A stretch of DNA of 64,000 nt, taken from positions 6,437,001-6,501,000 of the forward strand of contig NZ_LT859959.1 of the NCBI RefSeq assembly GCF_900176205.1. Direction: 5' to 3'. Of the stretch, positions 43,404 to 50,354 are shown one piece after another. A model generated the notes under the pieces. That model had not been told where the DNA came from. It searched no databases and worked only from the letters and a program-made list of their open reading frames with translations. The position numbers and the translations under genes are program-made. Numbering within the stretch: the first letter of the stretch is position 1; every line of letters begins with the position of its first letter. Source of the stretch: Bradyrhizobium sp. ORS 285. Its GTDB lineage: Bacteria > Pseudomonadota > Alphaproteobacteria > Rhizobiales > Xanthobacteraceae.

Positions 43404-43694
43404 ATGACTCTCCCTGCCCGCGCGGCTGCCACGGTCGCCGCCATCGCCATCCTGTTGGCCGCGGGTCCCGCTGTCTGCCAGCCCGGATTGACGCTGCCGG
43501 CACGGCCCGATGCCGCCACCGACAAGTTCGCCACCATGGAGAAGACAGCGCGCCGCGCGATCTCGGTCGCCTGCTCCAAGGAGGCCGACGAGCAAGGGTT
43601 GAAGGGCAAGGCGCGCGGCAAGTTCCGCTCCGCCTGCAAGCGCGACAAGGCGGCGGCGGCCACCCCCCCGGCTGCGTCCGACAAGCCCAAGTGA
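43404..43694 (+). CDS. PsiF-like small exported protein
   Basis: A 96-residue protein with a signal peptide (AAATVAAIAILLAAGPAVCQP). The mature part has ISVACSKEADEQGLKGKARGKFRSACKRD, the PsiF-type C...LKGxxRxxFxxxC repeat; E. coli PsiF has two, this protein has one. PsiF is phosphate-starvation inducible in E. coli, but no Pho box was found by eye. The tail is Ala/Pro/Lys-rich. It is divergent from the other exported Cys protein, with 190 bp between. Confidence 0.65.
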   Translation: MTLPARAAATVAAIAILLAAGPAVCQPGLTLPARPDAATDKFATMEKTARRAISVACSKEADEQGLKGKARGKFRSACKRDKAAAATPPAASDKPK

Positions 43695-43814
43695 TCCGCG
43701 CGAAGTGATCCGCGGAACAACGGCGTAAAGCCTTTGTTGGCTTTCCTCCGCATGCATGGCCGCACCGCAGCGGCGGGGAATTGTTCCCCCGCTTCGGGTT
43801 TGGCATAAGGCGCC

Positions 43815-44900
43815 GTGCGCCAGATCATCTCCTCCCTCCCCTTTGAATGGCCGAGCCGCGCCAAGACGCTGAGCGCGCTCGAGACGCTCGCGCTCGGCAC
43901 CGCCGGCGGGCTCCTTTTCCTGTTCGCCCATCTGCCGGGCGGGCTGATCTCGGGCGCGATGATCGCGACCGCGATTGCCGCCATTGCCGGCCGCCCGCTG
44001 GCGATGCCGCCGATCCTGACCCAGACCATCCTGCTGCTGCTCGGCATCTCCATCGGCGCGATCGTCTCGCGCGAGCTGATCACCCATGTCAGCGCCTATC
44101 CGGTGACGATCGGCCTGCTCGCGCTCGCGACCTTCTGCTCGACCTTCGGCTCCAGCCTCTATCTGCAGCGCGTCCATGGCTGGGACCGCACCTCGGCGCT
44201 GCTCGCCGGCAGCCCCGGCGCGCTGTCGCAGATCACGCTGCTCGCGGTCGAGCGCGGCGCCGACCTGCCGGCGATCGCCGTGGTGCAGACCTTGCGCGTG
44301 ATCATCCTGACCGCGGCACTGCCGCTCGTGCTGGCGATCGCCGGCGTCGCGCCGGCGGCGCCGGTCTCGCTCGACCAGAGCGTCGCCTCGCCGCTCGGCC
44401 TGCTCGCGCTGCTGGTCGCTTCGCTCGCCGCGGCCGTCCTGATGCAGTTGATCAAGTTTCCGGCGAGCTGGCTGTTCGGCGCAATGGTCGCGAGTGGCAT
44501 CCTGCACGGCACGGACCTGGTCGAAGGCGGCCTGCCTGAGTGGATGCGCGGCGTCGCGCTGGTCGGCATCGGCGCGCTGATCGGCAGCCGCTTCGCCCGG
44601 ATGCGGATCAAGACGCTCGTCAGCCATGTCAGGGCGGCACTCGGCTCGTTCGCGATCGCGGTCGCGATCTCCGCGCTGTTCGTCACCGTGATCGTGCTGG
44701 TGACGCATGTGCGCTTCTCCGACACCATCGTTGCCTTCGCGCCCGGCGCGATGGACGCGATGATGGCGCTGGCGCTGACCCTGCACATCGACCCGATCTT
44801 CGTCGGCGCGCATCACCTCTCGCGCTTCGTCTTCGTCACCATCGCGACACCCGGCATCGTCCATCTGTTCGGACGGCCGCAGGAGGATGTCGACGACTAA
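43815..44900 (+). CDS. AbrB-family membrane protein (ammonia-monooxygenase-associated type)
   Basis: A 361-residue protein with about ten hydrophobic helices in two halves of similar pattern. The internal repeats of the AbrB family can be seen: HLPGGLISGAMIATAIAAIA in the first half and KFPASWLFGAMVASGILHG in the second. This is the AbrB/PF05145 transporter family, not the DNA-binding AbrB. Substrate unknown. The start is GTG 43815. Confidence 0.82.
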   Translation: MRQIISSLPFEWPSRAKTLSALETLALGTAGGLLFLFAHLPGGLISGAMIATAIAAIAGRPLAMPPILTQTILLLLGISIGAIVSRELITHVSAYPVTIGLLALATFCSTFGSSLYLQRVHGWDRTSALLAGSPGALSQITLLAVERGADLPAIAVVQTLRVIILTAALPLVLAIAGVAPAAPVSLDQSVASPLGLLALLVASLAAAVLMQLIKFPASWLFGAMVASGILHGTDLVEGGLPEWMRGVALVGIGALIGSRFARMRIKTLVSHVRAALGSFAIAVAISALFVTVIVLVTHVRFSDTIVAFAPGAMDAMMALALTLHIDPIFVGAHHLSRFVFVTIATPGIVHLFGRPQEDVDD

Positions 44901-45001
44901 AGCGCGATGAGATCAGGATGAATCATCATCGCGCGTTAGGTTGTTGTTTGCGCATGATCTATTCGGAAAACCGCTGCGCACTTTTCCGGATCATGCTTTA
45001 G
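44900..45001. repeat. RIME-like rhizobial mosaic repeat
   Basis: The segment AAGCGCGATGAGATCAGGATG through GGAAAACCGCTGCGCACTTT to the end TCATGCTTTAG matches my memory of the Rhizobium-specific intergenic mosaic element type 1. It has two imperfect palindromes (ATGATTCATCCTGATCTC-like and CGGAAAACCGCTGCGCACTTTTCCG). It begins at the stop of the AbrB gene. Confidence 0.7.
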
Positions 45002-45067
45002 GCGGCCGGAGCAGCACGCGATACTTGCAGGGTGCAGTAGCGCTCAGCTGGTAAGGCGTCCCCGGTC

Positions 45068-45205
45068 TTCACCTCTCCCGCAGGGAGAGGTCGGATTGCA
45101 TCGCCAGATGCAATCCGGGTGAGGGGATCAGGTGAGAGCGATAGCGCGGATGGACCCCCTCACCCGGCGCTGCGCGCCGACCTCTCCCCGGCGGGGAGAG
45201 GTGAA
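45068..45205. repeat. Long palindromic intergenic repeat
   Basis: Outer arms TTCACCTCTCCC-GC-AGGGAGAGGT (45068-45091) and ACCTCTCCCCGGCGGGGAGAGGTGAA (45180-45205) are each self-complementary and complementary to one another. Inner arms are GGGTGAGGGG (45117-45126) and CCCCTCACCC (45156-45165). The unit resembles the palindromes around the insertion sequence at 10943-11092. Confidence 0.72.
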
Positions 45206-45232
45206 GAGGCCCCGGCGATCGCCTTGCGATGA

Positions 45233-45769
45233 TCAGGCGGCCGTCTTGCGCGTGATGCCCCGGCCAGAGATGGCGGCGATCAGCAGCGAGATCAGCACGC
45301 TGTAGCCGGCCAAGGACAGGCCGAGGAAGCGGAATTGCACCTCGTCGCAGCGCACGACATGGACGCTGTCGAGCCGTTCCAGCAGGCTGCCGGCGCTGCC
45401 GAGATTGCCGATCGGCCCGGTGCATTCGGTCGGCCCCGGCCAGAAGCCCCATTCGACGCCGGAGTGATAGACGCCGAGCCCGGCATTGCCGAGCGCCGCC
45501 AGCGCGATCAGGCCGAGGCCCGCGACCACCAGCGCGCGCGGCGCGCCGCCCTTGGCCGCCAGCGCAATCACCAGCCCGAGCGGCACGATCGCGTAATACG
45601 CCCAGCGCTGCTTCAGGCAGAGCTCGCAGGGTTGCAGGCCCCAGACCAGCTGCATGTACCAGGCGCCGGCCAGCGCCGCCGCCGCGATGCCGGCCGCGAG
45701 CAGCGCCGCCGTCATCGCCGGGCTCGTCGGCCCCGCTGCGGGGCGCGCCATCACCGAGGTATTGCTCAT
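45233..45769 (-). CDS. dsbB: Disulfide bond formation protein B
   Basis: A 178-residue inner-membrane protein with four helices that reoxidises DsbA-type proteins and passes electrons to quinones. The first redox pair is QPCELCLKQRW (C48 and C51), in the loop after helix 1, and the second pair is the Cys in GPTECTGP and in VVRCDEVQF. GGAGG four bases before the ATG at 45769 fixes the start, and an upstream in-frame ATG adds eight residues. A DsbA-like gene lies at 41097-41768. Confidence 0.93.
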   Translation of the reverse strand: MSNTSVMARPAAGPTSPAMTAALLAAGIAAAALAGAWYMQLVWGLQPCELCLKQRWAYYAIVPLGLVIALAAKGGAPRALVVAGLGLIALAALGNAGLGVYHSGVEWGFWPGPTECTGPIGNLGSAGSLLERLDSVHVVRCDEVQFRFLGLSLAGYSVLISLLIAAISGRGITRKTAA

Positions 45770-45943
45770 CGATCCTCCCGAACGGGCCTGCATCCGGCCC
45801 CAGGCGGGCCGCTCCGGCTCCTACTCCCGGCCGCGAAACCTGTCGAGATGCGAGCGCATCACGTCCGTGCGGGTTGACCCTGCCCCGCCGCCCGGTATAG
45901 TCCGCCCCGCTTCGTACGGTTCCTGCCCAGGGCCAATGCGAAT

Positions 45944-46028
45944 GCCCCTGTGGCGGAACTGGTAGACGCGCTCGACTCAAAATCGAGTTCCGCAAGGAGT
46001 GCTGGTTCGATTCCGGCCAGGGGCACCA
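45944..46028 (+). tRNA. tRNA-Leu (anticodon CAA)
   Basis: The acceptor stem GCCCCTG pairs with CAGGGGC, with discriminator A and encoded CCA at 46026-46028. The anticodon stem CTCGA/TCGAG holds the loop CTCAAAA with anticodon CAA. A long variable arm (TTCCGCAAGGAGT) and GGTTCGATTCC complete a type II leucine tRNA. A tyrosine integrase starts 220 bp downstream on the same strand, so the 3' end is the likely attachment site. Confidence 0.97.
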
Positions 46029-46130
46029 ACTAGGCTGTTCACGCCCGTTCTAAATCGTCCGCAAGCGTTCGCGCAGCGCTCGGAACCCCTTGAAGAATAG
46101 AGCTTTCCGCGTACATCGGTGTTCGTCACC

Positions 46131-46207
46131 GTTTGTTCTCGTCCGACCCCAGCCGGCCAATTTGTTGGTATTTTTGTTGGTATCGTGTTGGTATCGCGAG
46201 AACAAAC
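46131..46207. promoter_or_regulatory. Direct and inverted repeats upstream of the integrase
   Basis: Three direct copies of GTTGGTAT lie at 46164-46171, 46176-46183 and 46187-46194, at 12- and 11-base steps. They are framed by the inverted repeat GTTTGTTCTCG (46131-46141) and CGAGAACAAAC (46197-46207). Repeats of this type next to P4-like integrases are usually arm-type integrase or excisionase sites, or the operator of the integrase promoter. Confidence 0.6.
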
Positions 46208-46250
46208 GTTCACGGTGACTTTCGCTATTCCGAGTGCAGGAATTGAGCAG

Positions 46251-47624
46251 ATGGCCCGTAAGAACGCTGGCGCGTGTGCCGACCCCAAACAGATCAGAAC
46301 CGACGTCGACTGCCGCGCCGCCCAGCCGAGATTCGACAATGGCGCGTGGAGTCCCGCCAAGATTTCCGACGTGACCGGCGGCGGTCTCTACCTCTTCGTC
46401 ACACCCGACGAGAACAGGCCAGGTAAGGCCGTCTCCAAGCTCTGGCGGATGGCCTACCGCTTCTACGGTCGCCAGAAAACCTACTCGATCGGCCCTTATG
46501 GCAACGGAAAGGACGGCACGTTTTCGCTCGCCGACGCGCGTCGCGAGCGCGACAAGGCCAAAGACCTGCTCAAGGACGGCAAAGACCCCAGCACCGAGAA
46601 GCAGCTCGAGAAGCACAGGCAAGCGGCCGCCCGACCTTTCGAGCAATGGGCTGACGAGTGGCTGGCGAAGAAGAAGGTAGAGAAAGTCAAACGCGGAAGG
46701 ATCGTCGCGGTTCGCGATTCCAAGACCATCAAGGTCCTTGAGCTGCGCGTCGGCTACGTCAAGGATCGCTTCGGCAAGCTGTGCAGGAAGGATATCAAGC
46801 GTCCGGACGTGCTCGCTTTCATGCGTTCATACGAAGCCGAAGGAAAGCTGGAAACGCGCGACCGCGTGCGCAGCATCGGTGCGCAAATCTGCGACTATGC
46901 CGACGTCGAAGGCGACGGCTACAATCCATTCCGCAACCTGAATGGACAGATGATTGCCAACATTTCGACGCCGCGTCCCGGCGTCACCGAACCACGCGAC
47001 GTGGCGCGCGTATTCAAGCTCATCAGCGCACCGTGCGAAAGAGCGAGGTTTGGTGACGTTGTTGGCCTTGCCTTGCGGTTCGATGCGCTGACTATTCCCC
47101 GCCCAGGCATGATCAATGAAATGGAGTGGAGCGAGGTCGATTGGGACGCTGAACGCTGGACTATTCCAGCCGCCAAAATGAAGACCGGTTGGGACCATGT
47201 CGTGCCCTTGTCACGGCAGGCACTCGCAATCCTGCGCAACGTCCAGAAGCTGACCGGCCGTCGCCAGTACGTTTTTTCCTGCTCCAAGGATGCCCCGCTA
47301 TCGAACAACACGCTCAACAAGCGCTTGAGGTTGCTTGGCATTGACACCAAGACTGATCATTGCGCCCACGGATTCCGGACCACCTTCTCGACCCTGTCTC
47401 ACCACGAAGAGATCAAGGAGGCCAAGGCATGGGACGGCGATGTCGTCGAGCTGCAGCTCGCGCATCTCGATAGTTCAACCGTGGAAGGTCTCTACAAGAA
47501 ACACGGACCACTCGCACTGATCGGCTCGCGCACAAAGCTAATGCAGCATTGGGCTGATCGTATCGACAAATGGCTCGATCCCAAGAAGGTGATGCCGATC
47601 CAGCGCGGCACGCAGCGAGCGTGA
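46251..47624 (+). CDS. int: P4-type tyrosine recombinase/integrase
   Basis: A 457-residue site-specific recombinase. It has an N-terminal SAM-like arm (residues about 40-110: KISDVTGGGLYLFV, SKLWRMAYRFYGRQKTYSIG), a core-binding domain (FEQWADEWLAKKK ... IGAQICDYADVEG) and a catalytic domain with the arginine in IPRPGMINEMEWSEVDW, HGFRTTFSTL (H and R), and the final LAHLDSSTVEGLYKKHG, where the nucleophile tyrosine is the Y of GLYKK. The usual P4 arrangement AYNRADYL is altered to LYKKHGPLAL. It lies next to tRNA-Leu with repeats in front, so it probably integrates an island there. ATG 46251 is chosen; a longer frame to 46119 would overlap the repeats. Confidence 0.88.
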   Translation: MARKNAGACADPKQIRTDVDCRAAQPRFDNGAWSPAKISDVTGGGLYLFVTPDENRPGKAVSKLWRMAYRFYGRQKTYSIGPYGNGKDGTFSLADARRERDKAKDLLKDGKDPSTEKQLEKHRQAAARPFEQWADEWLAKKKVEKVKRGRIVAVRDSKTIKVLELRVGYVKDRFGKLCRKDIKRPDVLAFMRSYEAEGKLETRDRVRSIGAQICDYADVEGDGYNPFRNLNGQMIANISTPRPGVTEPRDVARVFKLISAPCERARFGDVVGLALRFDALTIPRPGMINEMEWSEVDWDAERWTIPAAKMKTGWDHVVPLSRQALAILRNVQKLTGRRQYVFSCSKDAPLSNNTLNKRLRLLGIDTKTDHCAHGFRTTFSTLSHHEEIKEAKAWDGDVVELQLAHLDSSTVEGLYKKHGPLALIGSRTKLMQHWADRIDKWLDPKKVMPIQRGTQRA

Positions 47625-47741
47625 CGCCAGCACAGATGAAGCTATCGCTCATTTGCTTGCTGAAATCGGCATGGCCAAACCCAAGTTGCCCAAGCACCTC
47701 GGCAGGGAACTCCGCTGCTCGCTAATGTGCTCGCGCGTGTA

Positions 47742-48090
47742 TCATCGCGGCGTATATAATTTCTGATGCGCTGCATTCTCGGCAAGCAAGTCTGGAGATT
47801 TCGTCGTGTGCGGCAAGGCGGGCTCGATCTCCAACACCTTGCAGCCGCGCGCCAGCAGAAAATGGTACAGGAACAATTCGAAAAAGGCGCTGTGGTGCTG
47901 ATCGTTGATCGTAGAACGAAACCGCGCGATCAGTTCGTCACGAGTTTTCGCAGGATATCCGGCACTAGACATCGAGCTTTTCGCGCACACGGCCAGCTTC
48001 GAGACGCGCGGAGAGATTGAGGTATGCAAACTGCGTCTCGCCCGCAGGCAACGCCAAGCTGGCACAAGAAATGTCGTCAAAAATGCTCAT
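47742..48090 (-). pseudogene. Remnant of a conserved hypothetical gene
   Basis: The start ATG 48090 reads MSIFDDISCASLALPAGETQ, continues FAYLNLSARLEAGRVREKLDV and stops. A second frame from about 47965 reads SAGYPAKTRDELIARFRSTI, NDQHHSAFFELFLYHFLLAR and KVLEIEPALPHTTKSPDLLA, then ends soon after. Joined, the two look like the N-terminus of a family with a YLN-SAR start, a W-x-x-RYP-like turn, F(R/K)S...SAFFELYLH and a PD-L motif, which I recall but cannot name. One frameshift plus loss of the 3' part makes it a pseudogene within the putative island. Confidence 0.5.
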
Positions 48091-48168
48091 TCAATCGAGC
48101 TGCCCGTTCGGCGCAAATGTCTCCCTGTTTGAGCAAGCATCAACGCACCGTTTGTGGCAAGCGCGGCG

Positions 48169-48194
48169 ATGCGGGGCAGCGAACCGCCCCGCAT
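48169..48194. terminator. Hairpin after the six-gene operon
   Basis: ATGCGGGGC (48169-48177) and GCCCCGCAT (48186-48194) form a perfect nine-base stem with an eight-base loop. It lies 25-50 bp after the stop of the last gene on the minus strand (48219). No T-run follows on the minus strand, so it could be a pause or a processing site; a terminator is the simplest guess. Confidence 0.45.
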
Positions 48195-48218
48195 GCCACG
48201 TCATGCCATGCGGCGGGA

Positions 48219-49139
48219 TCAAAAAGCCATCGGCTTCGCCTTGGTTGACCCGGCGGGCGCAACGAACATCACCGCCGAGATGCTCGCACCCGGGGGCGGC
48301 GGGGTTGCCCCCTGCTGATAGACGATCGTCATTGAAGATTGCGCTCCCGAGGGCCAACCCGTGACTGGAACCGTAATCATGAGGTTGGGAGAATTGATCA
48401 CCTGCGTGGGAACGATGATCGGCGGGATCGCCGGCGTGGGTCCCGGCACCACAAATCCCACCTGGCCGCCGACCGGAATGTTGGTGCACTGAATGCCGAG
48501 GTAGAACATCTGCGCCGGCGAAGGGCCGGTGATCGGCACGGTCTCGGTCCATGTCGGTGCCAGGCCGTTGATGGTGATGACGCCGCGCACACCCATGTTG
48601 GGATGCGAAGTCACGAATTGCACGAGCGCGTCGTACGTGGGGAATGGCGCAAGCCCCTGGAACGGATTGACCGGCGGATTGGTCGGGTTGTTCTCGACCC
48701 AGGTGATTGTGATGTAATGACCTGACCCCATCGGCGTGGGCGGGGTCCATTCGAACGGCTGGTTGACGACGCAGATTTGATTGCCGGCGGTCGCCGCCAG
48801 CGGCTGGTGGTTGGTCGACTGGCCGCTGACAGTCACGAGGTCGCCGCGCCAGTTCTGCGGCCAGAGCGCCACACTGCTGTCGGTCCAGAAGAACCAGACG
48901 CGTCCGGTACCGGCGGTGCCCTGCGCATTGAGCGCGCGCGGATAGACAAAGTTTGTCACGTTGGTGAAGACGTTGCCGCCGTAGTCGGTGGCATAGCCTT
49001 GCGGAGTGACATATTGCGCGGAATTCGCCGGCAGCTTGCCGGCGAAGACGATGTCCGGTGAACTGCTCCACGGGCCGGCAGGCGGCTGGTTCGGCACTTG
49101 CCCGAGATAGTCACGTACGAAGAATCCGCTGAAAGACAT
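48219..49139 (-). CDS. Unknown beta-rich protein, tandem paralogue B (306 aa)
   Basis: A 306-residue protein with no signal peptide, no membrane helix and only eight basic residues (3 Lys, 5 Arg) by hand count. It is rich in Pro, Thr, Asn, Gln and Trp. It opens SGFFVRDYLGQVPNQ and is a clear paralogue of the next upstream gene: shared pieces are PDIVFAG, ATDYG, ALWPQNW, WVENNPT, SHPNMG and MFYLGIQC. GGGAG with six bases to the ATG fixes the start. It is the last gene of the six-gene operon, 81 bp behind its paralogue. Function unknown. Confidence 0.72.
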   Translation of the reverse strand: MSFSGFFVRDYLGQVPNQPPAGPWSSSPDIVFAGKLPANSAQYVTPQGYATDYGGNVFTNVTNFVYPRALNAQGTAGTGRVWFFWTDSSVALWPQNWRGDLVTVSGQSTNHQPLAATAGNQICVVNQPFEWTPPTPMGSGHYITITWVENNPTNPPVNPFQGLAPFPTYDALVQFVTSHPNMGVRGVITINGLAPTWTETVPITGPSPAQMFYLGIQCTNIPVGGQVGFVVPGPTPAIPPIIVPTQVINSPNLMITVPVTGWPSGAQSSMTIVYQQGATPPPPGASISAVMFVAPAGSTKAKPMAF

Positions 49140-49220
49140 AGGGTACTCCCTGGGGGGCGATGCAACAAACGCCGTGCGGACGGCGCAGCCGCGGCACGGC
49201 GTAGTGACGGACAGTGCGAG

Positions 49221-50306
49221 CTAGAACCCGTAGGTCATGGTGCCGAGGACGGCGGCGTAGATGTCGTAAGCGATGTCGACCCCGGCGAGCGTTTCGCGAT
49301 TGACGACGAAGTCGAGCGTCGAGCGCAGCACCATGTGCTCCGGCGCGTCTTTCAGCAGCGCCAGGGTGTCAGATGCCAACTGCTGGCCCGGGATGATCAA
49401 CGTGACCGTCACGTTGGCGCCGGTCTGCGGCTGGGTCGGCCCCTGCTTGTAATAGATGGTGATCGACGACACAGCGTTCCCCGGCCAGCCGTAGATCGGC
49501 ACCATGTTGAGCATGTTGGGGTTGGAGATCGGCGTCAGGTTCGAGCTGATCGTCGCAATGCTCGGAATGGGTCCCGGGATGGTGTAACCGAGTTGGGCGT
49601 CGGTCGGCATGTTCTTGCACTGGATGCCCAGGTAGAACATGGGGGGCGCGGTGGATGGGCCGGTCACACCGGTGGTCTGCGTCCAGGTATAGCCGAGGCT
49701 GGTGACGTCGGTGGTGTTGCGCCAGCCCATGTTCGGGTTTTGCAGCACGAAATTGACGAGATCGTTGAAGGTGTTGAAGGCGCCGAAGCCCAACGCCGGA
49801 TTTTGCGGCGTTGCGGTTGGGTTGTTTTCGATCCAGCTGACGCCGCAATAGTGCGTGCCGGCAGCCGGCGGCGGCGGCGTCCAGATGAAGGGCAGGTTGC
49901 AGATCACGACCTGGTTGTTCGCCGTGGTGGTGATGGGCTGATAGTTGATCGCGCTTCCGGCCACCGTGACCGAACCGGTGTTCCAGTTTTGCGGCCAGAG
50001 CGCGAGATCGCTCTCCACCCAGTAGAACCATGCCCGTCCCGTGATTGGCGCCTGCGGCGTCGCCGCGGGATTGGTGTTGAGCGCGCGCAGGAACGTGTAA
50101 TTCGGCGTCGGCGGCGTGGTCGTGTAGACCGTCGAGCCATAGTCGGTCGCGTAGCCTGCGGGGCTCGTATACGTCGACAGCGGCGGTGGCGCCGGATTGC
50201 CGGTGCCCGCGAAGATGATGTCGGGGCAGCTCGACCAGCTTGAGCCGGTCTGGTTGGGCACTTGCCCCAGATTGTCGCGGACGAAAAAGCCGATGTAGTT
50301 GCCCAT
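49221..50306 (-). CDS. Unknown beta-rich protein, tandem paralogue A (361 aa)
   Basis: A 361-residue homologue of the downstream gene with the same opening, YIGFFVRDNLGQVPNQ, and the same blocks (SSCPDIIFAG, ATDYG, LALWPQNW, VSWIENNPT, NPNMGW, MFYLGIQC). It has nine basic residues (3 Lys, 6 Arg). It carries an extra C-terminal region of about 55 residues (LASDTLALLKDAPEHMVLRS ... LGTMTYGF) that paralogue B lacks and that is the only part with a helical, mixed-charge look. GGAG six bases upstream fixes ATG 50306. No family with known function is recognised. Confidence 0.72.
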   Translation of the reverse strand: MGNYIGFFVRDNLGQVPNQTGSSWSSCPDIIFAGTGNPAPPPLSTYTSPAGYATDYGSTVYTTTPPTPNYTFLRALNTNPAATPQAPITGRAWFYWVESDLALWPQNWNTGSVTVAGSAINYQPITTTANNQVVICNLPFIWTPPPPAAGTHYCGVSWIENNPTATPQNPALGFGAFNTFNDLVNFVLQNPNMGWRNTTDVTSLGYTWTQTTGVTGPSTAPPMFYLGIQCKNMPTDAQLGYTIPGPIPSIATISSNLTPISNPNMLNMVPIYGWPGNAVSSITIYYKQGPTQPQTGANVTVTLIIPGQQLASDTLALLKDAPEHMVLRSTLDFVVNRETLAGVDIAYDIYAAVLGTMTYGF

Positions 50307-50354
50307 GGAATGCTCCAATCGAATGTCAGGTCTTGTTGGGCCCTCGACCGCGGG

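Noticed and set aside
43248..44864. A 538-codon minus-strand frame opposite the AbrB-type gene
   Set aside because: Its composition is low-complexity and it overlaps a convincing transporter and a signal-peptide gene.
47670..47766. A short plus-strand ORF (MAKPKLPKHLGREL...) just after the integrase
   Set aside because: It is too short to judge, ends within a pseudogene region, and may be a remnant of a longer gene.
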